Below, one piece after another: positions 39,749 through 49,312 of a DNA stretch of 64,000 nucleotides. Origin of the DNA: Gyrodactylus bullatarudis (taxonomy: Eukaryota; Platyhelminthes; Monogenea; Gyrodactylidea; Gyrodactylidae); contig SSNU01000005.1 of NCBI GenBank assembly GCA_012064415.1, positions 121,362 through 185,361 of the forward strand, read 5' to 3'. A model generated the notes under the pieces. That model saw only the letters and a list, made by a program, of their open reading frames with translations, had not been told where the DNA came from and made no database searches. Each line of letters begins with the position of its first letter. Within the stretch, counting starts at the first letter, position 1. The position numbers and the translations under genes are program-made.

Positions 39749-40204
39749 TTAAGAGAACTTTAGATTATTTTGCAAGAATTTCAGAATAATTCCCTAATTT
39801 CTACACAAATCTTGTTTGGATTCTACATGATTGAAGTTCACAATTTTTAATTAGCTATCTTTTAAACTTTCCTATTAGAAATTTTTGTCCTTTTCAATCT
39901 TTTACTAGGTTTTTTTCGATTTTTTTTGTATTTTTGATACTTTTGATTTTGTTATTTGCTGTGAGAGAATATTAATATCTTTGAAGAATTTTCCTTTATT
40001 TTAAAGACTTTAAATTTGAATAATTTAATCATCTTGAGCTCTTCATTTTTGAAGAGATAGGTTCGACGAAATATCTTTAAAATAAAACAAAAGTTTTGTT
40101 GAAAATTATGAATAAATTTATAAAATTCTAGATTTTAATGCTATCTCAGGTTTTTTTTCAAATATAGAAGATTAAAAGTGCCTCACATAAATTTTCTATC
40201 TGAA

Positions 40205-40467
40205 AATAAATCTGCAGTGAAATAATGAATCAAACAGCAGAGGTCAGGGCATAGTTTTAGTGCGAATGCTCAACAGGCTGTCAAAGCAAAAGATGCAAAT
40301 GTCGAAATAGATTAGTTCCCATATTGATGTAATCACATAAAATCAGTGTAGAATCGAGTTTCCACATTGACGATCAGTTTATACACTGACTGTTATGACC
40401 CTTTAAGTGGAAACTCAGTTAAAGCATTGATGGATTTGGTCATCAGTAAGGGGAGTTCCCATATTGA
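40205..40467 (+). mobile_element. Transposable-element tail: Cys-rich CxC motif plus palindromic 3' end, copy B
   Basis: At 40261-40313 the frame reads CECSTGCQSKRCKCRNRL, a C-x-C-x3-C-x4-C-x-C pattern. Just upstream, in a shifted frame, is RGQG. Together they resemble the GGQGF plus CxC tail that ends some integrase-bearing transposon proteins. Two stops and a frameshift show it is dead. The noncoding 3' end follows at once (40314-40467): AGTTCCCATATTGA at the start and end, GAGTTTCCACATTGACGATCAG, and worn copies of the TCAGTGTGTACACTGA palindrome. This part matches 16178-16392 in reverse orientation. The protein-family assignment is from pattern only. Confidence 0.55.
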
Positions 40468-40633
40468 ATTTATCATGTAAAATAAATCATAAATCACAAA
40501 TGTAAGATAAATAAATTAATAAATCTGATGGCTTGAAAGCTTTGTCACCAGCTAGTTTGATTTTCAATTAGATTTAACTGACGAGAGAGACTTTCTGAGA
40601 AATTCTGTCTGACTTGAAAGAGATTCTAATACT

Positions 40634-43600
40634 TTATTGATAGAGATTCGGACTGAATAAACTAACCTTGAGTTTTTTCTTTCTAACAAAGCTAACTGGT
40701 GGGATAACTTTGTGCTTGTCAATCTGTAGACTTTGCGGACAAAAGTCCTTGGCTTTTTCATCGAGGCATTGTTTAACAGTGAGAATATTCTGGTAATTTC
40801 CTGGCCAGTAAATCTCATCAAGGTTCATTGTTAGACCAGCTTCCTATTAGACAAAAAGAATGTTTTCCCATTAATCTCTAGATAAATTCCACGTGAATTT
40901 TTTTCAATTTAAATAATTCTACGATTGAATTAAACTCAATATTTACAAGATATGTTACATTATAGTTACGAAAATAGTTCAAAAATTAAATCAAGATATT
41001 CAGTCTTTTGTTTGGACTACAGGTTTCAGAGTTGAAACATCGTATTTTATTTTCATGACCAATAATTATAGGTTTTTGTCCGTGTATTATAAATTATCAA
41101 TAAACGTAGAACTAAGTTTTTTGACCAAAGACCAAAACAAATGAACCTAAATCAGAATAGAAATACATTTTTATAGTAGAAGTTCGACAATGTTGCCGTT
41201 CTATAAGGAAGAAATTTGAACTTCAAATTTATTGGTGGAAAATTTTTATCCAATCAAAATCCAACTTAATGTATAAATATAAGAAAAATGTTTCAACTCA
41301 AATTAAAGTCAATTATAACTATTGATGAGGAATTAATGAATAAATATTGTAATTGTTAAGTCGCCTACAACCGCCTACTCATTGGTTTATATTATTTTTG
41401 GTCATAATTCAAATATTAAGTGAGAATAAGGTCTAAAAAGATGAAATCATATTTCTGAATGGTTTTTTAGATTTGGAACAATAGGAATACTAAGGATTTT
41501 AGATAAAATTGAAGAGTACATGGTTCTCATCCCACTGAAGAAGGTACTTGACTGAAAATCAAAAAAATATTTTGCTCATAGTTCCTGATGAAATCTTCTT
41601 TAATCTGAACTTGATTGTTTGGCAATAAAATACAATACAAAATTTCTAGTGTTTGTAAGAAAGTCATTAATCATCTGGTAGGGAAAGAATAGAGAAATGA
41701 TTCAGTTTTATTCGGTTTATATCTACATGGGACATGGTTAAACTTTAAATTTCTGGAATGAAACAACTTACAGAATTCTCTTCATATTTTCCAATGACTC
41801 TTCTAATAATGTTCCTTGAATACAGGTCAGTTTGTGTATTGACTATTTCATAAACAGCCGAGAGACGTTCACCATCCTCATCAAACATTACACTGCCAGT
41901 ACGACCGTTGGATATGACAGTGTTTTTGAGATTTCTAAGAATCCATATCAAAATAAATTTTAAGCCTTTCATGAGATTTAAACATTAAGAAATGTACCGA
42001 TAAAACAGGGTATATTCTAAACTTGTCCTCTCAAAAAGAAATTAAAGGCTTATCAAGTTATTAGGGCGATAATGTATGTTCAATAAATGTATATAACCTA
42101 AAGAGTGAGTTAGATACTTTATATTACTTGTATTAGAATATTGGAAATGTTTAAGAATACAGGGAAGAACTAGATATATATTATCATAACTTATGATTCA
42201 TAAGTATCAAAGGATAGGAATTGAATTTTTATTCTGAATACTGCAAATAATGTCTTGTTAATTAACATTGTCTATCATTCAGATTGAAAATAAGTTTCAG
42301 TTTAAAAATTCTGAATAATGTGTATATACTCACAAGTAGATATATAAAAATGTAATTTTAATGTGAGAATTTTGTAATTTGTGATGTAAATTTGGATTTT
42401 TCTTTTAAATTGGGATTAAAATATCCTCGTAATCTTATCTGATCTCATTTATTCATTACAGATTTATGTACCTATTCATGAGTTTGTTAACTGTTTTCGA
42501 TCTAAAGGATCAAAATTAAATAAAAATCAACAAGGGCCCCGTAATAGGGCTAATTTTTAGTAGTAAAGTTAATCGTTCCAGAGACTGTTAAATAACCTCA
42601 AAAGCACCAATTTCTTTCAGTTTGTTCTTTATCAGCAGTTTGATATTTTTCATCCACGTGATGTAGCATTTGAAATCCATGAATTTTTGAGTACACTTAA
42701 TGCAGCTCTCAAAGTTCCTATAGGCTTTCGAATTTAAATGAGATCATAATCAATTCTGATTGGATATCCCATAAATGCCCCTTTCGCCAAAGTTTTTGCT
42801 GAAAATCCTATTATTATTTTAGAAGTTACAGGTTCTCTAATTTAGCTGTATAAATGTAAAACTCCCAGTACCTGAAAATGAAACTTGCTATGGAAATTAT
42901 CAAAAACTAAATTCTCACTTGAAATATTCCTCAGGTTCTGATTTTCTTGTTCCCGATATTTCTTCATCACAAGAGTTTGGGGATTTCAGTTGGAAATTTC
43001 GAGAAAGAAAAACATTTGTAGATTGATAGATGAGATCGATTGCGTCCTTCATGTTATCCGTGAGACTGCTCGTCTTTAACTTGGACCCAATAATGCCTTG
43101 GGGCAAGATGGGCATGTTTAGAATTTGCTCCGATACGAGCCATATCCACCCCTGTGACAGCATTTCAAGTTTCTCAGCAATCTTGAATATTCTCGTAGCT
43201 TCATCAGGATTAACCAAGAGCAAGATAATTTTGACATTTTTCGATTCAATCTCTTTCATTTGATTTAGTAATATACTTTCATCCAAATTTGGTTCAATCG
43301 TGAATTTATTGGCAATCTAAAAGAGGTAAAAATATTTTTATATGTTCAATGGCGAAAAAACTTATTTTCGGTCCTCAGTTATTAGTAAATTTTACCTGGT
43401 AATGATTCTTGTTGAACCCAGGATCACTAAGGAAACTGATAATCCAATTAGACTCGTAGTCATCATTTGAGATAATGTTGATCGATGTCCATTGGAAGTT
43501 TATAATCATTTGGTTCCAAACTTTAACATTGCTTGAATAAGATGGTAAAATGTTTAGTGATCTCTTGAAAACAGACGGATTGCTTTGGGTTTTTAATCTA

Positions 43601-43993
43601 GAATCTAGACTTATTAATGGGACATCAAGTATTGAGCTTATAATTGAATTAGTAAGAATATCAAATCCGTTTTCATTGGAATTTTCAGCGGTTAAAATAC
43701 CAGCAAGGGATGAATTAGATTGGGATATTAATTGACAGATGGACAGTAATTTATCCTCTTTAGGATTGGAAATCAGCTAAAAGCTATTTAAAATTAAATT
43801 TTACTCTCGGAAGTGGAAGCAGATCAAATGACATTGATCTATAGATATTTCTCAAATCATTAACTGAATTGGAAAATTCTTTCAATAAAAGTTCGTTGGA
43901 GAAGAGAGCTCCCAAAAAATAATTATTACGGCCCTGAACCAACACAGAAAATTGCATAAAGGCATATTGGAAAATACAAAAGTATGAAAGCAT
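40634..43993 (-). CDS. NMDA-type ionotropic glutamate receptor homologue; amino-terminal domain only
   Basis: Five exons join in frame: 43805-43993 (signal-peptide-like start MLSYFCIFQYAFMQF), 43396-43776, 42919-43316, 41772-41934 and 40667-40843. If exon 5 reads through, a stop at 40634-40636 ends a protein of about 446 residues. The order of blocks follows the GluN1 amino-terminal (ANF-receptor-type) domain: NNYFLGALFSNE near the start, LNILPSYSSNVKVW, SNDDYESNW, VNPDEATRIFKIAE, GWIWLVSEQI, PQGIIGSKL, NGRTGSVMFDEDGERL, then DEIYWPG. In the family this last block leads into the ligand-binding lobe. The ligand-binding lobes, pore loop and membrane helices are not found downstream; the next 3 kb hold transposon debris. 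Introns are 28, 79, 984 and 928 bp. It may be truncated, secreted, or continue beyond very long introns. Confidence 0.8.
43777..43804 (-). other. 28-bp intron in the receptor gene
   Basis: On the minus strand the segment starts GTAAAATTTAA and ends GCTTTTAG. Removing exactly these 28 bases joins ..LLPLPR to LISNPK.. in frame and restores the GluN1-like alignment. Reading through gives a stop after eight codons. Confidence 0.7.
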
Positions 43994-44246
43994 TTTGCAC
44001 CCAAAATTTATAGATTCACATTTAATTTGACATTAGCTCTTGAATAATTTAAACAAATAAGGTTCTTTAAATTGTCCTTTTAAAATCTAAAATTTTTCAA
44101 GATTCAAATTTGAAAACAGTTGCTCAGTAAAATTTTTAAAAGTAATACTGATTTTAACCTCGAGATCCTCTAGATTCTTGACAATGTGATTAAAGATGAT
44201 GAATTTTTTCACTTTTATATTCAAAATATGTATGTCAAATGTGATA

Positions 44247-45387
44247 TCATGTTTGTTCTTCATTATCTTTTCTCATGTTTCGATTAGTATAAAATCTTCT
44301 GGCCCCTCTGCCTGATCTATTATACCGAGTAGAGCTAGTCGTTGGTTCTCTGTTATCGTTTTCATTAGTCTTACTAGAAAATTGGCTCCTTTTATTAGTT
44401 CCGTCAGAGTTAAATGCTCCTCTACCAGGCGGTCTTTCATTATTGGAATTCCTCTATAATGAAAAATAAGCGTTAGATTTTATCATTCCAATAGAGTATA
44501 ATTCATCTTACATTTCTGTAGTTACGTCCACGAGTGGGCCTATTCTCATTCTCATTTCTTGGGGCTTGATTTGCTCTTAATTGGGTCAAGGTCTCGCGAA
44601 GATCTAAAGTAATTAAAGTTTTAATTGACAAAAAAATGAGAAGCAATTACATTTCTTAAACCATACCTTGATGCGGTTTCTCCTTTTCCATGTCAGCATC
44701 TATGATGGGTCCAGATATGGGCGTGACTAGATATTTCTTACCATCCGGGGCAATAGCGTAAAATGTCATTTTGTTCTCTTTCCTGGGCGGTTTTTCTTTA
44801 TTCTGTCGTCTATTTTGATTCCTTCTATTTGGGTTCTTATTAGAAATGGAAGCGTTTGATGTTTTTGGGATAGAATCAAGTTTTTTTGCGTCCATATTTC
44901 TTATATCCTGACCATATTCCTCGATTATTTCATTCTGAGTTTTGGGGACTTGTTCATTTTTGTCATATTTATCATGAGACCAAGTCGAATCATCTCGGGG
45001 AGTGACAAATTGCAAAGATTCATCTTTTGATTCTATTTCATCGTTCCTGTTATCATGCTGGTAATACTTGTTTTTTCGAGGATTTTTTCCCTTAGTTTTT
45101 TTAGTGCTGCCTTCATTCTGTTGAAAATCTCCATCTGGGCTATTATAGGAATCAATGTCATCATTTACACTTATATCAATGATCCCTGCTTGAATATGAT
45201 CCAATTCATTCGTCTGATTAATATCGTCATTAGAGCATTCTGATAGTTTTCTAGGACTCAATTTAACCTGACTATTAGATGAACAAGTAGACATTTCATC
45301 TTCTGATTGATTATTGGCATCATTGTTTGATTTTTCGATTGACTTGCCATCAGTCTTCTTATGACTTTTACCATCTTTATCAGCCAT
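44247..45387 (-). CDS. Ser/Asn/Lys-rich protein with RGG-type C-terminus, probable RNA-binding
   Basis: Three exons (44667-45387, 44512-44603, 44247-44453) join in frame to 339 residues, with introns of 63 and 58 bp. The N-terminal two-thirds is hydrophilic and low in complexity, alternating acidic-Ser/Asn and Lys/Arg-rich stretches (KKTKGKNPRKNKYY, RRNQNRRQNKEKPPRKENK). One short ordered-looking segment follows, MTFYAIAPDGKKYLVTPISG, around residues 205-225. The C-terminal part carries Arg-Gly clusters (RPTRGRNYRN, PPGRGAFN, RSGRGARRF) typical of nucleic-acid-binding tails. I do not recognise the family; RNA-binding is inferred from composition. The gene diverges from the RBM39-type gene across 93 bp and ends 254 bp before the receptor gene on the same strand. 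Confidence 0.8.
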
Positions 45388-45480
45388 AACTTGAATAAAA
45401 TCCTATTCTTTAACAAATAAACTACAAGCTGTTTATTGATATGTGTGTTTAAATTTTAAATTCTATTTGAATTTTTAAAA
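45388..45480. promoter_or_regulatory. Short shared intergenic region between divergent genes
   Basis: Only 93 bp separate the start codons of the minus-strand RGG protein gene and the plus-strand RBM39-type gene. A bidirectional promoter is the simplest reading. No TATA box is well placed for either gene. Confidence 0.6.
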
Positions 45481-48232
45481 ATGGTAGATTCACGAGATGT
45501 AAGTTGCAAACTATCCTATTACTATATTACAATGTTTAATGACTTTTTTCTAGGACAAGCATTCTAAAAGGCGCAGGTCTAGATCCAAAGAACGCAGAAG
45601 GTAAGTAATCTTTAAACGCCTAAATATTGCTATCTTATAGGAGATCGCGTTCCCATAGTCGAAGCAGGAGTCACGAGCGCAGAAAAAGAGAATCTTCTCG
45701 AGAAAAACGCCGATCCAACAGCCCTCGTGAACCTAGGTGAGTATACTGAAGCAAAAAAATTTGATTGAAATTTAATTTCCTTTAAATTCTCTCTAGCCCT
45801 GATCTCACACCCATGGAAAGAGATGCCAGAACAGTTTTTGCCTGGCAGCTTTCTGCAAGAATTCGTCAAAGTGATCTTGAAAAATTCTTCGGTTCGGTTG
45901 GTAAGATAAGATGTGTGAAGCTTATCATGGATAATAAGACTAGAAGATCAAAGGGCATCGCTTACATCGAGTTTAGAGAAGTTGAATCAGCTCAACTGGC
46001 TCTTTCTCTCACGGGTACACGCCTTCTTGGTGTTCCAATTCAAGTTAGTTATCCAAATTCTTTTTTTGTTCCTCATTAACCCTTAAAGATCCTAAAAGTC
46101 TCGATTAGGAGTGATTAAACTATAATTTTTTACTCTTTTATTTTATATCAAAATATGTACTCAGGATTTCTAGGTTTTTGAGGGTTCTTGAGTCTTATCA
46201 TCTTGAATTATTATGTTGGTCCAAAAGTTGCGTTTCACCAAATCTACCATCTATATTCATTGTACTTTTATGGTTTTAGTAAATTAATACTTGGTCTTTA
46301 TTTCATTCTTTTCTGTATTATTCATCAAAACTTGGAAAAAAATTACCAGAGCCTTGTAGAATTTGTAGATATTGTTGAGACAAAACTTTCAGACCAACTT
46401 GATAATGAAAAAAAATTTGCTGACCACTGGCAGATTGCATTCGTGTTTTGTTTGTATAAAAGTATCATTGTCAGTGAATATTATATCCTCTGCCTTGTAT
46501 TGTAGGTCCAATTAAGTCAGGCTGAAAAGAGCCGAGCTTGCATGGCTGCAAAAGCCCCTGTCAGTGGTCCTTTAAAATTATATGTGGGATCACTTCATTT
46601 CAATATAAATGAAGAGATGCTTAAGGGCATCTTTGAGCCATTCGGTACCATTGAGGAGGTCAAAATACTCCGCGATCCCTCTACTAGCAGGTCTCAGGGT
46701 TATGGCTTCGTTTACTTTGTCAATGCAGAAGAAGGAAAAAAGGCTTTGGAACAGCTAAACGGATTCGAAGTAGCTGGCCGACCCATCAAAGTGAGCCTGC
46801 TGCGTCTGTGTTTTTCTGTCTATTTTTCCATAATACATTCGGGCTCTACCTCTAATCTGAGAGTATTTTAAAAAGCATGCTATAAAAAGTCTTGAATATT
46901 TTTTAAATTTAGATATACTATATAACCATGTACCTATTTGTATTATTATTAACAGTTTTTAATTTTTTTACCAATACTTCCTGTTCCTTTATAATCATAA
47001 TTGGTTTGAATTAACCTTTTTTTCAATTAACAGGTCAACTATGTCACTGACAGAGCTGATGTTGGCATAGGCGGCTCTGGATCTCTTGACAATGATGAAA
47101 CTGACAGAACTGGTGTTGGTCTTGGTCCCACTGGCAGACTCGCATTAATGGCTAAACTGGCCGAAGGTACTGGCCTACAAATACCAAAATCTGCCTTGAG
47201 TACCCTCCAGAATATAAATCAAAATATCAGTGGAGTTTCAGTTAGTTCAGCTGTTTCAGCTGCCGCAGCTGCTGCTGCCTCTTATGCACCTCCCGTGTGT
47301 ACTCAATGCTTTGTCCTCTCCAACATGTTTGATCCCAAGACTACACCATCAGCTGAACTAGACGAAATCAAGGAAGATGTCCTTGAGGAATGCAGTAAAA
47401 TAGGTGAGCTAAATCTTCATCTTCCCCCTGCCATTTTTCTCATAAGTTCAAGATAAGTTTTTCAAAATCAAATCAAGTTTTTTTTTGGGGTTATCATATT
47501 TGCCATCTTTATGATGAGATTTTTTCATTGTCCTAGAGACTTGAACCAAAATGACGTTTAGCTCTTCATTCGTGTTGCAAGGAAAGAGAGAGAGAGTGAA
47601 AAAGGTTCTGGGGAAAAGCTTCATCGTAAGTTTCGCGAGGGAGATAAAATCACTGCAACATCACAAAAGGCATTCAGGAACCTGTGTGTATCCATTCGGT
47701 ATCTATTCTCTATCATATCATTTCATAATTAATGATCAAATCTTCCTTTCTTGAATAAGCCATATTTTACTAAAAATTTTCCCATACATACAGATATGGT
47801 ACATACTGAGTAAAAGAGTTGTACTAACTATTGAAAGAACAACTCTCTGGATCAATTTCTCTCTTGACAATCACAAAGCCCCGGCATATTTACAATCGAT
47901 GATGGAAGCATTTTCTAGAATAATCTTCTACAAATAATAATTTTCTACGAGCATTATATTTCAAGATGCATCATCTTTATACGTATTTTTTTTTCCTCCC
48001 CCCTCTAGGTGGCGTCTTGCACATTTATCTCGACAAGAACAGTCCCAGTGGAAATATCTACGTGAAATCGACAACAATCACAGCTGCCACTCAGTGTGTA
48101 GATCTCTTGCATGGGCGTTATTTCTCCGGTCGAATGGTGGCTGCTAGTTTTGTTCCTCTCAACACTTATCACAACCTATTTCCAGCCTCAACTACAGCTA
48201 ATACACTCTTGAAGCCTGTATCAGCTCAGTAG
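45481..48232 (+). CDS. RBM39: RBM39/CAPER-type splicing factor and coactivator
   Basis: Seven exons (45481-45498, 45554-45600, 45641-45736, 45797-46043, 46506-46790, 47034-47403, 48009-48232) join in frame to 428 residues. The family binds RNA and U2AF-type ULM motifs in the nucleus and acts in splice-site choice. An Arg/Ser-rich N-terminus (to about residue 53) leads into RRM1 (about 65-136; RTVFAWQL and RSKGIAYIEF), the linker VQLSQAEKSRA, RRM2 (about 159-231; LKLYVGSLHFNI and GYGFVYF) and the conserved segment GLGPTGRLALMAKLAEGTGL. An Ala run and PPVCTQCFVLSNMFDP then lead into the C-terminal UHM-type RRM (GGVLHIYLDKNSPSGNIYVK, then GRYFSGRM). The order matches RBM39 throughout. It is shorter than the human protein (about 530), mainly in the RS region. 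Intron sizes are 55, 40, 60, 462, 243 and 605 bp. Confidence 0.95.
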
Positions 48233-48364
48233 AGATTGATCACTTTGTGACATGCTTCGTGTCTCTATCGATCAAAATGTATAGAAAATATTTGATTTAT
48301 ATTTATATTTAAGACAATTATAATTCAAAGTGTTAATTAAAAAATTCCATATCTGGCTCAAAAT

Positions 48365-48370
48365 AATAAA
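48365..48370 (+). terminator. Polyadenylation signal of the RBM39-type gene
   Basis: AATAAA lies 133 bp after the stop codon. Cleavage 15-25 bases later would fall at or inside the stop codon (48384-48386) of the convergent minus-strand gene, so the two transcripts should overlap tail to tail. Confidence 0.7.
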
Positions 48371-48383
48371 ATTATTATTGTGT

Positions 48384-48687
48384 TCAGATGAGACCCTCTT
48401 TTCTTAGATATTCTTTGAATACTCTTGATACAATGCTAGCATCTAAAATGCAATCTTTACACACGAACTCATTAACCTGACCGACAATACTATCGATTTC
48501 ACTATCAATATCTGAACAATATTGAGCTACATAGAAGTTTATTGATCATACCTAGTTTAGATTTATCTGATGCCTTCTCAAATGCTTGATCTAGAGCAAT
48601 CTCAAAAGGTTCATCACCCGATAATGATTGACAACATGTCCTTTTTGAAGGTACCTCTGTTGACTTGTCACTCATGATAAAATTCAT
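48384..48687 (-). CDS. Small acidic protein of unknown function, 83-87 residues
   Basis: Two exons (48552-48687 and 48384-48511) separated by a 40-bp intron with GTATGATC..TTGTTCAG ends join in frame to 87 residues, or 83 if the second Met (MSDKSTEV, at 48675) is used. Splicing replaces an early stop with a well-formed C-terminus containing NEFVCKDCILDASIVSRVF and ending RKEGLI. The C-terminal half looks helical. No signal peptide or membrane segment is visible, so it is probably cytoplasmic or nuclear. I do not recognise the family. It is convergent with the RBM39-type gene, whose poly(A) signal lies 14 bp beyond its stop. Confidence 0.7.
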
Positions 48688-49312
48688 TGATGCATTGAAA
48701 TGATTTTATTTCTACGCGCTTCTACAAACACCTATTTGAATGAAATTATCAAGTTCCATTATTTAATTTTAAGGTTTATCAATTTTTATTTTATATATTT
48801 ACTACGAAGTTTTGATTGTAACACTAAGTTGATGAACTATTAAAAATAAAATTGATGTTTTAGGATTCAATCAATTTGATTGATCACAAAATATTGAAAA
48901 TTTTTACTTTGATTAGAGACTCTCAACCGTATTCTGTTTAAAAAAATGGCGTTTCGAAAACTGGTGGAGACGAAAAACTAGATAAAAAGGGGAAAAAACA
49001 AATGTAGATCAAAATTTTACGATAAATTCATTGATTGTATGATTTTTTCTTCAGAAATCAGATCAAATCTAATTTGTTGATCAAGGACCGCACGCTTGAA
49101 AAAAAGAGCAACAAGAATGATTTAGTTAAACAAAATTCACATTGTGAATCTATTTTTTATCCAAAAGATGTTTTTGAAAAAAAGTACAAGACATTATTAT
49201 CTATTTTTAAAATAATTTATTCAAAAATTAAAATAATCTTTTGCACGTTGTTTTCTTTCATTTTTGTGGCTCAGTTTGAGCTTGTTCTTACTCTTGTTTG
49301 TAAAAAAATAAT
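48688..49312. other. Intergenic AT-rich segment
   Basis: This is the gap between two minus-strand genes. The plus-strand 99-codon frame at 49035-49334 is Lys/Phe/Ile-rich and looks like chance. Confidence 0.5.

Noticed and set aside
46188..46505. 105-codon open frame as a separate gene
   Set aside because: It lies inside RBM39 intron 4 and runs up to the exon 5 acceptor. At most it is a transposon piece.
47551..47754. Open frame in RBM39 intron 6
   Set aside because: The flanking exons splice in frame around it to give the conserved family sequence.
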